7,932 nt of DNA from Methanomassiliicoccales archaeon (GCA_028679985.1 JAJRAH010000150.1:1-7932); one strand, 5' to 3'. Shown: positions 1-6,566, numbered from the stretch's first letter. Numbers and translations: made by a program. Notes: a model not told the origin generated them from the sequence alone.

Positions 1-827
1 AGGAGCTGCATCAGCGTCCTTTGGACCTCCCTGTCCCCCGAAGTCGCGACCTCCAACCTCTTGGCTCCGATAGAATCCAGCTCATCGATAAAAACGATGC
101 TCGGCGCTTTCTCTCTTGCCAGCTCGAACAGCTCCCGCACCAGCCTCGCGCCTTCCCCGATGTACTTCTGAACAAGCTCGGACCCGACAAATCTTATGAA
201 TGTCGCGCTCGTCTGATGAGCAACAGCCTTTGCGAGAAGGGTCTTTCCCGTGCCCGGAGGACCGACCAGCAGCACGCCCTTGGGAGGTTCAATTCCCACC
301 TTCTTGTAGAGGTCCGGTCTGAGCAGTGGGTCCTCGACCGCCTCTCTCACCTCTCTTATCTGTTCGTCCAGCCCGCCGATTTCACCGTAATTGGCCGCGG
401 GCTTTTCTATTATTTCCGCACCTATGACGATTGGATCCAGTGAGGGAGGAAGGACTCCCATCACAGCCAAGGTCTGCTTGTTCAGCGCGACACGTGCCCC
501 GACCACGAGATCCTGCGGGGGGACGTACTCCGACGTCCCAACTATGAAATCAGGGCCGGTCGAGCTCTTGACGATGACTCTACCGTCTGCCAGAACGTCC
601 TTTATCACCCCGATGATGAGAGGAGGAGACTTCAGTCGTTCCATTTCCGTCCTCATCCTTTTGAGTTCCTTTTGAAGGCGGAACAACTCGCTTTCGATGT
701 AGCGCTTCTCCCCTTCGACTCTCCGGGACTCCTCTAGAAGCTCGTTGTTTCGGCGCTCCAGCACCTCGATCTTCTCTTTCATCTCCGTGATGAACCCGTC
801 CAGTTGCTGTTCCTTCAACAGAGGCAC
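1..827 (-). CDS. pan: Proteasome-activating nucleotidase (PAN), 5' part, runs off the left edge
   Basis: AAA+ ATPase that forms a hexameric ring in the cytoplasm, unfolds substrate proteins using ATP and feeds them into the 20S proteasome. The visible 275 residues show the family order: an N-terminal coiled coil (about 15-66, rich in E, K, R and L), an OB-type domain (about 69-130, including VIVKSSTGPDFIVGTSEYV), then the ATPase domain with GGLDEQIREV (151-160), Walker A GPPGTGKT (189-196), the pore-loop region KYIGEGA (221-227) and Walker B IVFIDELD (244-251). The sequence ends at DREVQRTLMQLL, so the arginine fingers and the C-terminal proteasome-docking HbYX motif of a roughly 400-residue PAN lie outside. 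An in-frame TGA four codons upstream limits the start to GTG at 827, TTG at 818 or ATG at 782. GGAGG at 831-835 sits only 3 bases from the GTG, which is short, so the start is uncertain. Another proteasomal or Cdc48-like AAA protein is unlikely because of the coiled coil plus OB arrangement. Confidence 0.95.
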   Translation of the reverse strand, partial: MPLLKEQQLDGFITEMKEKIEVLERRNNELLEESRRVEGEKRYIESELFRLQKELKRMRTEMERLKSPPLIIGVIKDVLADGRVIVKSSTGPDFIVGTSEYVPPQDLVVGARVALNKQTLAVMGVLPPSLDPIVIGAEIIEKPAANYGEIGGLDEQIREVREAVEDPLLRPDLYKKVGIEPPKGVLLVGPPGTGKTLLAKAVAHQTSATFIRFVGSELVQKYIGEGARLVRELFELAREKAPSIVFIDELDSIGAKRLEVATSGDREVQRTLMQL

Positions 828-838
828 CGTCCTCCGTC

Positions 839-846
839 AATATAAA
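839..846 (-). promoter_or_regulatory. Candidate TATA box for pan
   Basis: On the minus strand this reads TTTATATT, the best TATA-like element upstream of pan. Archaeal transcription normally starts about 25 bases downstream of the box centre, here near 816-820. That lies inside the longest reading frame, close to the TTG codon at 816-818. If this is the true promoter, the GTG at 827 would not be in the mRNA. No purine-rich BRE is obvious upstream, so support is moderate. Confidence 0.4.
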
Positions 847-979
847 GGCCAGGTCTATTTTACTCTTTCGCATCAATTAGTCACCTGGAGGAATGATTCT
901 ACGGCGTTCACTTCTATCGATTCTGATATTCAAGCTCATGACGATTCCGGATCTGAGAAGAAACCAACGTTGAGTCATG

Positions 980-986
980 TTTAAAT
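980..986 (+). promoter_or_regulatory. Candidate TATA box for mbf1
   Basis: TTTAAAT lies about 37 bases before the mbf1 start codon. A start about 25 bases downstream of its centre falls near 1008, giving a leader of about 11 bases. There is no clear Shine-Dalgarno site before the ATG, which agrees with a very short leader. The rest of the 192-base gap to pan has no gene I can support. Confidence 0.45.
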
Positions 987-1019
987 CAATCCACCTGCAT
1001 TAAAGGGAACTGACCTCTG

Positions 1020-1511
1020 ATGATTTGTGAACTCTGTGGTAGGGAAGCGGACCGAACTACGCCCATTCTCATCGAGGGAACCGCGCTTCGAGTCTGCAGA
1101 GACTGTATGAAGTTCGGGGATGTCTCGAAGACCGCGAAGAAGGAGGTCGCGACGAAATCGGCAATCGCGGAGCGCCTCGAACAGAGACAGCGCAGAATGC
1201 GTTCCAAGGACGTCTACGTCGAAGAGGAGACTTACGAGCTCGTGGCCGACTATCCGAGACTCATCAGGGACGCGAGGGCCGCGAGGGACTGGAAGCAGGA
1301 GACTCTCGCCGCGAAGCTGAATGAGAGGACTAGCGTGATAAACAAGCTCGAAAGGGGAGATATCCGGCCGGACGATGTTCTCATCAAGAAGGTCGAAAAG
1401 GAGTTGGGCATTGTCCTGAGGGAAAAGGTTCCGGTCATCAAACCCGAATCGAAATCGACAGGCGGCAAGGAGCTCACCTTGGGCGACCTGATGAAGATGA
1501 AGAAGGGATGA
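1020..1511 (+). CDS. mbf1: Archaeal multiprotein bridging factor 1 (zinc ribbon plus helix-turn-helix)
   Basis: A 163-residue protein with the two-part layout of archaeal MBF1. The N-terminus carries a small zinc-binding module with CELC (Cys3, Cys6) and CRDC (Cys26, Cys29). A charged linker (about 36-75) leads to a Cro/C1-type helix-turn-helix at about 79-134, with the hallmark run QETLAAKLNERTSVINKLER followed by the third-helix region. A basic tail ends in GDLMKMKKG. Eukaryotic MBF1 links activators to TBP; in archaea it is a conserved DNA- or ribosome-associated factor whose exact role is less settled. It is divergent from pan and convergent with the DUF2240 gene, its stop codon lying one base from that gene's stop. 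The ATG at 1020 is chosen because it places the first cysteine pair right at the N-terminus as in relatives, and no other start fits. Confidence 0.92.
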   Translation: MICELCGREADRTTPILIEGTALRVCRDCMKFGDVSKTAKKEVATKSAIAERLEQRQRRMRSKDVYVEEETYELVADYPRLIRDARAARDWKQETLAAKLNERTSVINKLERGDIRPDDVLIKKVEKELGIVLREKVPVIKPESKSTGGKELTLGDLMKMKKG

Positions 1512-1512
1512 G

Positions 1513-1980
1513 TCATCTGCTGAGGATCTCTTTTCTGACAGCCTCTGTGAGATCCTCCATCTTCGCCCCGACCTCCGAAGCCATCGCCAATGCGGCAATC
1601 TCGATGTCGACTCCGAGCCGTTCTTGAATCTTGTTGATCCGAGCGACGATCTCTCTTTTCTTCAACTTCGACGCCGCAGATATTGCATCAAGGATTCTGG
1701 CGAAGAGGGAAACGTCCTCCGGCTCGTCCAAGATGGCGCTCTGGGTCGGCCTGTATGTCGCAGGGATATCGATCCTCTTGTAATCGAAGTTCGGCTTCAC
1801 AAGACCGTCCGTCTTGACCAGAAGCCCCCGTCTTATCCCGAGCTCGAGGAGCCTCTGGGCCTCCTTCGGCGTAAACCAACGGAAGTCCATAGAGGCGGAG
1901 AAGACGAGTTCCTTCTCTGTTAGGATGTTCTTCCCTTTTCTTCGGAACAGCAGCGCAAGGCAAGTCTCCAATTCTCCCAT
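1513..1980 (-). CDS. DUF2240 family protein, function unknown
   Basis: A 155-residue soluble protein resembling the archaeal DUF2240 family (COG3612 type). The recognisable part is the N-terminal half: LALLFRRKGKNILTEKELVF (8-27), then DFRWFTPKEAQRLLELGIRRG (32-52) and GLLVK..GLVKPNFDYKRIDIP (52-73). The C-terminal half (about 87-155) is predicted helical with a KLKKREIVARINKIQERLGV segment. It has no signal peptide, membrane segment or catalytic motif. The frame is open up to an ATG at 2046, which would add 22 residues rich in G, V and S; I prefer the ATG at 1980 because family members begin at about this point and a TATA-like box at 2056-2064 would place transcription initiation near 2035, downstream of the first ATG. 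The fold of the N-terminal part could suit nucleic-acid or protein binding, but that is a guess. No function is assigned. Confidence 0.8.
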   Translation of the reverse strand: MGELETCLALLFRRKGKNILTEKELVFSASMDFRWFTPKEAQRLLELGIRRGLLVKTDGLVKPNFDYKRIDIPATYRPTQSAILDEPEDVSLFARILDAISAASKLKKREIVARINKIQERLGVDIEIAALAMASEVGAKMEDLTEAVRKEILSR

Positions 1981-2055
1981 CCAGACCAATCCCACGATCC
2001 CCGAGATTCCGCAATTGCCACCGACGGAGAGGACCGATACGGACATATGTTAGTG

Positions 2056-2064
2056 AACATAAAA
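2056..2064 (-). promoter_or_regulatory. Candidate TATA box for the DUF2240 gene
   Basis: On the minus strand this reads TTTTATGTT. A start about 25 bases downstream lies near 2035, which leaves a leader of about 55 bases before the preferred ATG at 1980 and excludes the ATG at 2046. The match to the archaeal consensus is only fair. Confidence 0.35.
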
Positions 2065-2320
2065 TCACTTCTCATCACGTGAGTGATGGAAACGCAAATA
2101 GCTGTCGTTTCCTCGAGAAGTACGGAGAATATCCTCGGGTCACGAAATACCGCTCTCTTGCACCTTCTCGGCCGGAATGAACGCCTGATTATCGCCGCCC
2201 ATGGTGACACTGCCGCCCGAAGCTACAAACATCGATCGACAGAATGGAGCTCGGTTCGCTTCCAGTCGGTGTCTGGAATACTAGCCGTTACCTCAGTCCC
2301 ATGCTGGTCATTGTTAGTTA
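2065..2320. other. Spacer between the DUF2240 and thermosome genes, no supported gene
   Basis: Most of the spacer between the two divergent genes. Short open frames exist, the longest at 2083-2331 on the plus strand (82 codons), but none has a Shine-Dalgarno site or recognisable product and it runs through the thermosome TATA box. Two perfect six-base inverted repeats are present: CATCAC-GTGA-GTGATG at 2073-2088 and TTCCAG-N7-CTGGAA at 2260-2278. The seven-base direct repeat GCCGCCC occurs at 2194-2200 and 2212-2218. In a spacer of this size about one six-base inverted repeat with a short gap is expected by chance, so these are only candidates for regulator sites. No tRNA or C/D-box RNA could be supported. 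Confidence 0.5.
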
Positions 2321-2330
2321 TTTTTATATA
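2321..2330 (+). promoter_or_regulatory. Strong TATA box of the thermosome gene
   Basis: TTTTTATATA is the clearest archaeal TATA element in the window. A start about 25 bases downstream falls near 2351, giving a leader of about 55-60 bases before the ATG at 2409. A strong core promoter fits an abundant chaperonin. Confidence 0.7.
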
Positions 2331-2351
2331 GAAGAACAAACATCTCAAACC

Positions 2352-2379
2352 CTACTAGCTTTCAGTGCTAGAAGTGTAG
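2352..2379 (+). promoter_or_regulatory. Inverted repeat at the start of the thermosome leader
   Basis: CTAGC (2355-2359) and GCTAG (2367-2371) form a perfect five-base inverted repeat around a seven-base gap. CTA at 2352-2354 can also pair with TAG at 2377-2379 across a five-base asymmetric bulge. It lies right at the predicted transcription start, where archaeal repressors commonly bind, and would also be a hairpin in the mRNA leader. It could be an operator or an RNA structure, or chance. It is not an exact match to the CTAAC-N5-GTTAG heat-shock operator described for Archaeoglobus HSR1, though the outline is similar. Confidence 0.35.
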
Positions 2380-2394
2380 TTTGGTTAATGACAT

Positions 2395-2400
2395 AGGAGG
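2395..2400 (+). promoter_or_regulatory. Strong Shine-Dalgarno site of the thermosome gene
   Basis: AGGAGG followed by eight bases and then ATG at 2409. This is a near-perfect complement to the 16S rRNA 3' end at a normal distance, and it fixes the start. A second in-frame ATG two codons later (2415) is less well spaced. Confidence 0.85.
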
Positions 2401-2408
2401 TATAGCAA

Positions 2409-4058
2409 ATGGCAATGGGAAACACACCTATACTGATCCTCAAAGAGGGCACTAAGAGGGACAGGGGTAAGGACGCACAATACAATAACATCATGGCTGC
2501 AAGAGCCATCGCCGATTCTGTTCGAAGCACGCTTGGTCCGAGGGGTATGGACAAGATGCTGGTGGACAGCATGGGTGATGTCGTCATCACTAACGATGGC
2601 GTTACCATCTTGAAGGAAATGGATGTCGAACACCCAGCGGCGAAGATGCTTGTTGAAGTTGCAAAGACTCAGGACGAAGAGTGCGGAGACGGCACGACGA
2701 CAGCGGTCGTGTTGGCCGGCGAGCTTTTGAAGAAGGCAGTCGATCTTGTTGACGCCAACGTTCACCCGACAATAATCAGCGGTGGATACCGACTAGCAGC
2801 CGCCAAGGCCATGGAGATACTTGACGCGAACGCAATGCCAGTCGGGATCAACGACAGGCAGATTCTGAAGAAACTCGCCATGACTGCTATGATGAGCAAG
2901 GCAGTGAGCGGAGCCAGGGAGCACATGGCAGATCTTTCTGTCGAAGCGGTGACTATGGTTGCCGAGAAGGTCGACGGGAAGATGGCGGTCGATCTCGATA
3001 ACATCCAGGTTGTCAAGAAGCAAGGCGGATCAATGGACGACACCGAGATGATCAGGGGAATAATCATCGACAAGGAGCCTGTTCATCCCGCGATGCCCAA
3101 GAAGGTCGAGAACGCGAAGATCGCACTCGTAGACGCCGCACTCGAGATCAAGAAGACCGAAATCGATGCGAAAATCGAAATCAGGGACCCATCCCAGCTG
3201 CAAGCTTTCCTCAACGAAGAGGAGAACATGCTGCGAAATATGGTGGACAAGGTCAAGAAATCGGGCGCGAACGTCGTGTTTTGCCAGAAGGGCATAGATG
3301 ATCTCGCACAGCATTTCCTGCAGAAGGAAGGAATCTACGCCGTTCGAAGAGTGAAGAAGTCCGATATGGAGAAGCTCTCCAAGGCTACCGGTGCAAACAT
3401 CGTCAGCAAGCTGAGCGAGCTTGAGAAGGCGGATCTTGGACAGGCCGCCCTCGTGGAGCTGCGCAGATACCAGGAGGACGAGATGACTTTCGTCACCGGG
3501 TGCAAGAATCCTAAGGCGGTGTCGGTCCTGATCAGAGGCGGAACTGAGCACGTCGTGGACGAAATCGAGCGGTCGCTCGATGACGCGATGAGCGTGGTTG
3601 CCGTCGCGATTGAGGACGGCAAGATGATCACCGGCGGAGGTTCAACGGCGGTTGAGCTTGCCATGCGGTTGAGAGAGTATTCTGCCACGGTTGGCGGCAG
3701 GGAGCAGATCGCGATTGATGCCTTTGCCAGCGCAATGGAGGTCATTCCGACAGCACTTGCCGAGAACGCAGGCCTCGACCCGATAGACATACTCATCGAT
3801 CTGAGAAAGGCGCACAAGTCTGGTAAGACCCACGCCGGAGTGAACGTCTACACCGGCAAAGTCGTGGACATGCTGAAAGAGGACGTTGTCGAACCCTTCC
3901 GTGTTGGCAAGCAGGCAATCAACTCCGCGACGGACGCTGCTGTCATGATACTGAGAATCGATGATGTCATCGCATCCAAGGGCGGGAGACCCGGTCCAGG
4001 CGGAGCCGGAGGACCTGGTGGAATGGGCGGCGGCGAAGGATACGGAGACGAGGACTGA
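2409..4058 (+). CDS. thsA: Thermosome subunit (group II chaperonin, CCT/TCP-1 type)
   Basis: Subunit of the archaeal double-ring chaperonin that encloses unfolded proteins and folds them with ATP in the cytoplasm, using a built-in lid rather than a GroES cap. At 549 residues it has normal family length. The equatorial domain holds the nucleotide signatures LGPRGMDKML (42-51), TNDGVTIL (61-68) and GDGTTT (93-98) in the N-terminal part, and GGGST (409-413) and NAGLDP (453-458) in the C-terminal part; the apical and lid region lies between about residues 215 and 365. The protein ends in a glycine-rich tail with GGM and an acidic end (EGYGDED), typical of thermosomes. Only one subunit gene is seen here; many archaea carry a second elsewhere, so the choice between alpha and beta naming is arbitrary. 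It has its own strong promoter and ribosome site and is probably a separate unit from grpE, with 101 bases between them. Confidence 0.97.
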   Translation: MAMGNTPILILKEGTKRDRGKDAQYNNIMAARAIADSVRSTLGPRGMDKMLVDSMGDVVITNDGVTILKEMDVEHPAAKMLVEVAKTQDEECGDGTTTAVVLAGELLKKAVDLVDANVHPTIISGGYRLAAAKAMEILDANAMPVGINDRQILKKLAMTAMMSKAVSGAREHMADLSVEAVTMVAEKVDGKMAVDLDNIQVVKKQGGSMDDTEMIRGIIIDKEPVHPAMPKKVENAKIALVDAALEIKKTEIDAKIEIRDPSQLQAFLNEEENMLRNMVDKVKKSGANVVFCQKGIDDLAQHFLQKEGIYAVRRVKKSDMEKLSKATGANIVSKLSELEKADLGQAALVELRRYQEDEMTFVTGCKNPKAVSVLIRGGTEHVVDEIERSLDDAMSVVAVAIEDGKMITGGGSTAVELAMRLREYSATVGGREQIAIDAFASAMEVIPTALAENAGLDPIDILIDLRKAHKSGKTHAGVNVYTGKVVDMLKEDVVEPFRVGKQAINSATDAAVMILRIDDVIASKGGRPGPGGAGGPGGMGGGEGYGDED

Positions 4059-4074
4059 ACCTGATTGCAGATGA

Positions 4075-4100
4075 GGGAGGACGCTCCCCACAAACCTTTT
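4075..4100 (+). terminator. Possible terminator after the thermosome gene
   Basis: GGGAG (4075-4079) and CTCCC (4084-4088) form a five-base stem with a GACG loop, followed after eight bases by TTTT (4097-4100). The stem and the U-run are both short, so termination may be partial and some read-through into grpE is possible. The remaining spacer up to grpE is AT-rich (for example AATACTATT at 4106-4114) and may hold a weak grpE promoter. Confidence 0.4.
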
Positions 4101-4150
4101 CTATCAATACTATTCTAGAAACCTCGATATGATTTGCCGGATTGAAGGCT

Positions 4151-4155
4151 GGTGA
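4151..4155 (+). promoter_or_regulatory. Ribosome-binding site that decides the grpE start
   Basis: GGTGA complements the 16S anti-Shine-Dalgarno and lies four bases before GTG at 4160. The alternative TTG start at 4142 has no such site. An out-of-frame ATG at 4156 directly overlaps and would give only a six-residue peptide. Confidence 0.6.
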
Positions 4156-4159
4156 ATGC

Positions 4160-4729
4160 GTGAACGACACCGCTAGGAACAACGTCAATACAGGAACCGC
4201 GGCCGAGACCGAGCCAACCGATGAGGTCTCCAAGCTCAAGCAAGAGGTCGCAGAGATCAGGAAGGAGCTGGATAGTCAGGTCTCCTTGGCAAAGGAGTAT
4301 CTCGACGCTGCGAAGAGGATCCAAGCGGAATTCGACAACCACAAGAAGCGCGCCCAAAGGGAGCGCGAGGAATTCGCGAAAGCATCTAGCGAGAGACTGA
4401 TTTATGAGTTGTTGCCAATATTGGACGATCTCGAGCGCGCGCTCGGCGTCTCCTGCGGCTTCGGTGATCTCAAGGTGGGGATCGGTCAGGTTCACGGCAA
4501 TCTGGTTTCGCTCTTAAGGGGCTATGGCTTGAAGGAGATCTCGTCGGATGGTAAGTTCGACCCTCAGTATCATGAAGCTCTGAGCACCGGGAATGGGGAC
4601 GACGATGACATACTAGAAGTCTATCAGAAAGGTTATTTCCTCGGTTCTCGCGTACTGAGGCATTCAAAGGTTAAGGTAGCAAAGAAATCGGATGAAGGTG
4701 AGAACAATGTCGAGAATAATCGGAATTGA
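4160..4729 (+). CDS. grpE: GrpE, nucleotide-exchange factor of DnaK
   Basis: Dimeric co-chaperone that opens the DnaK nucleotide pocket so that ADP leaves and substrate is released. The 189-residue product starting at GTG has the usual order: a variable N-terminus, a long coiled coil (about 20-75, with the DAAKRIQAEFDNHKKRAQRE run), the four-helix region with ELLPILDDLERAL, and the C-terminal beta domain with GKFDPQYHEAL and VYQKGYFLGSRVLRHSKVKV, which carry the conserved F-P-H-A and GY-L-RVLR residues of the family. An in-frame TTG at 4142 would add six residues but lacks a ribosome site. The last 23 bases overlap the start of dnaK, so the two are very likely translated together. It is shorter than the thermosome-to-grpE gap would allow for a missing exon or fusion; nothing looks broken. 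Confidence 0.93.
   Translation: MNDTARNNVNTGTAAETEPTDEVSKLKQEVAEIRKELDSQVSLAKEYLDAAKRIQAEFDNHKKRAQREREEFAKASSERLIYELLPILDDLERALGVSCGFGDLKVGIGQVHGNLVSLLRGYGLKEISSDGKFDPQYHEALSTGNGDDDDILEVYQKGYFLGSRVLRHSKVKVAKKSDEGENNVENNRN
4697..4702 (+). promoter_or_regulatory. Ribosome-binding site of dnaK inside grpE
   Basis: GGTGAG lies four bases before ATG at 4707. It supports that start over the in-frame ATG at 4692, which would put the odd extension MKVRT before the conserved N-terminus and has no such site. Confidence 0.7.
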
Positions 4730-6566
4730 TCTGGGAACAAGCAATTCAGCCGCCGCCGTCATGGAGGCCGGTCGACCGACGATTATACCCAGTGCCGAAG
4801 GCACTAGCCTCGGCGGAAAGGCCTTCCCGTCATATGTGGCGTTCACGAAGGATGGGCAGCTCATAGTCGGGGAGCCCGCCAGAAGACAGGCGGTCACGAA
4901 CCCTGAGGGAACGATAGCCGCGATAAAGAGGAAGATGGGCACAGACTATAAGGCAAAGGTCCACGGGAAAGAGTACACCCCTCAACAGATCTCTGCTTTC
5001 ATTCTCCAGAAGATAAAGCGGGATGCAGAGGCACACCTGGGGCAAGAGGTGACGAAGGCAGTCATAACCGTGCCAGCATACTTCAACGACAATCAGAGGC
5101 AGGCAACGAAGGATGCCGGTGCGATCGCGGGGCTTGAGGTCGTTCGAATAGTCAACGAGCCGACTGCGGCAGCCCTCGCCTACGGTCTCGACAAGTCCGG
5201 AAAGTCGCAGAAGATAATGGTCTTCGACTTCGGAGGCGGAACGCTGGATGTGACGATCATGGATTTCAGTGAGGGCGTTTTCGAGGTGATTTCCACGAAC
5301 GGCGACACTCAGCTTGGAGGAACGGACATGGATGAGCTGCTGATGAAGTACGTCGCTGAGAGCTTCAAGAGGGATAACGGTATCGACCTCACCAATGATA
5401 AGATGGCTATGTGGAGAGTCCGCGAGGCATGTGAGAAGGCGAAGATCGAACTCTCGACGACCATGTCAACAGACATCAACCTTCCATTCATAACGGCCGA
5501 TTCTTCCGGACCGAGGCACCTCGCAATGACTATAACCAGATCGAAGCTCGAGGAGCTGGTCGAGCCGGTCGTAGAACGCTGCAGGGGACCCACCCTTACG
5601 GCTATGAACGACGCCCACCTCACAGCTGATCAAATCGACAGCGTCATCCTTGTCGGCGGACCAACGAGGATGCCGATCGTGCATAGGTTCGTGGAGAAGA
5701 TTGTTGGTAAGAAGATACAGCGGGGAATTGATCCGATGGAATGCGTCGCGATGGGCGCCGCCGTCCAAGGAGCTGTTCTGTCAGGAGAGGTCAAGGATGT
5801 CCTGCTGTTAGACGTGACTCCCTTGTCTCTCGGCATAGAGACTCTTGGAGGTATCGCGACTCGCCTGATAGAGAGGAACACGACCATCCCGACGAGGAAG
5901 AGCCAGATATTCTCCACTGCTGCGGATAACCAGACAAGTGTCGAAATACATGTCGTCCAGGGAGAGAGGGAGATGGCGGCCTACAACACCTCCTTGGGGA
6001 AGTTCCATCTCATGGGAATCCCGCCATCGCCGAGGGGTATCCCGCAAATCGAGGTCACGTTCGACATCGATGCGAATGGGATATTGAACGTTTCTGCGAA
6101 GGATCTCGGCACGGGGAAGGAGCAGAGGATAACGATTACGGCAAGCACGAAGCTTTCGAAGGACGAAATAGGCAAAATGGTCGCGGAGGCAGAGGAGTTC
6201 GCCGAGGCAGACAAGAAACAGAAAGAGAAGGTCGAGATGATCAACCAGGCAGATACTCTGATCTACACCAGTGAGAAGACGGTCGCCGATCTCGGAGACA
6301 AGGTCACCAGTGACGAGAAGGAGAAGATACGCAAGGCCGTCGAGGAGCTCCGAGGGGTCATGGGCAGTGATGATGCATCTGCGATAAAGACGAAGATGGA
6401 CGCCCTGATGAAGGAAATGTATCAGGTTTCGTCGAGGATCTATCAGACAGGCGCAACTCAGCAGAAGAGTGAAGGGCAGCAGGAGAGCAAGCCCGGAGAT
6501 GAAGGCGGGAAGGGCGATGGAAAAGGGTACATGGACGCCGACTTCCACATCGTAGACGACAAGTGA
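4707..6566 (+). CDS. dnaK: DnaK (Hsp70 chaperone)
   Basis: ATP-driven chaperone that binds exposed hydrophobic segments of cytoplasmic proteins, with DnaJ loading clients and GrpE exchanging nucleotide. The 619-residue protein is complete. The nucleotide-binding domain shows GIDLGTSNS (6-14, the usual TT being TS), VPAYFNDNQRQATKDAG (122-138), NEPTAAALAYG (150-160), the phosphate-2 loop DFGGGTLDVTI (174-184) and VILVGGPTRMP (313-323). The interdomain linker is DVLLLDVTPLSLGIET (364-379). The substrate domain follows, then a helical lid and a low-complexity Q/G/K/E tail (about 575-608) ending DADFHIVDDK. Around residues 78-92 it lacks the roughly 23-residue insert found in proteobacterial DnaK, so it is of the type shared by archaea and Gram-positive bacteria. 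Its start overlaps grpE by 23 bases. Confidence 0.98.
   Translation: MSRIIGIDLGTSNSAAAVMEAGRPTIIPSAEGTSLGGKAFPSYVAFTKDGQLIVGEPARRQAVTNPEGTIAAIKRKMGTDYKAKVHGKEYTPQQISAFILQKIKRDAEAHLGQEVTKAVITVPAYFNDNQRQATKDAGAIAGLEVVRIVNEPTAAALAYGLDKSGKSQKIMVFDFGGGTLDVTIMDFSEGVFEVISTNGDTQLGGTDMDELLMKYVAESFKRDNGIDLTNDKMAMWRVREACEKAKIELSTTMSTDINLPFITADSSGPRHLAMTITRSKLEELVEPVVERCRGPTLTAMNDAHLTADQIDSVILVGGPTRMPIVHRFVEKIVGKKIQRGIDPMECVAMGAAVQGAVLSGEVKDVLLLDVTPLSLGIETLGGIATRLIERNTTIPTRKSQIFSTAADNQTSVEIHVVQGEREMAAYNTSLGKFHLMGIPPSPRGIPQIEVTFDIDANGILNVSAKDLGTGKEQRITITASTKLSKDEIGKMVAEAEEFAEADKKQKEKVEMINQADTLIYTSEKTVADLGDKVTSDEKEKIRKAVEELRGVMGSDDASAIKTKMDALMKEMYQVSSRIYQTGATQQKSEGQQESKPGDEGGKGDGKGYMDADFHIVDDK

Noticed and set aside
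849..888. Inverted repeat CCAGGT-N28-ACCTGG upstream of pan
   Set aside because: Six-base arms with a 28-base gap are expected by chance and no supporting structure is seen.
745..984. Plus-strand frame of 79 codons overlapping the pan start
   Set aside because: Mostly antisense to pan and across the divergent promoter; serine-rich composition typical of a chance frame.
2083..2190. Possible C/D-box RNA (GTGATGG and a later CTGA)
   Set aside because: Boxes are imperfect and too far apart, with no C' or D' pair.
2313..2317. GTTAG next to the thermosome TATA box, as half of an HSR1-type operator
   Set aside because: No matching CTAAC five bases upstream; a lone half-site is too common.
2083..2331. 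Plus-strand frame of 82 codons in the spacer before the thermosome gene
   Set aside because: No recognisable family, no ribosome site, and it runs through the thermosome TATA box; a faint resemblance of its first residues to archaeal D-aminoacyl-tRNA deacylase is too weak to use.
3030..3551. Minus-strand frame of 173 codons opposite the thermosome gene
   Set aside because: Shadow of the chaperonin coding sequence, with leucine- and histidine-rich content expected from reading the opposite strand.
4113..4120. Palindrome TTCTAGAA before grpE resembling a eukaryotic heat-shock element
   Set aside because: Archaea do not use HSF, and a single eight-base palindrome is not significant.
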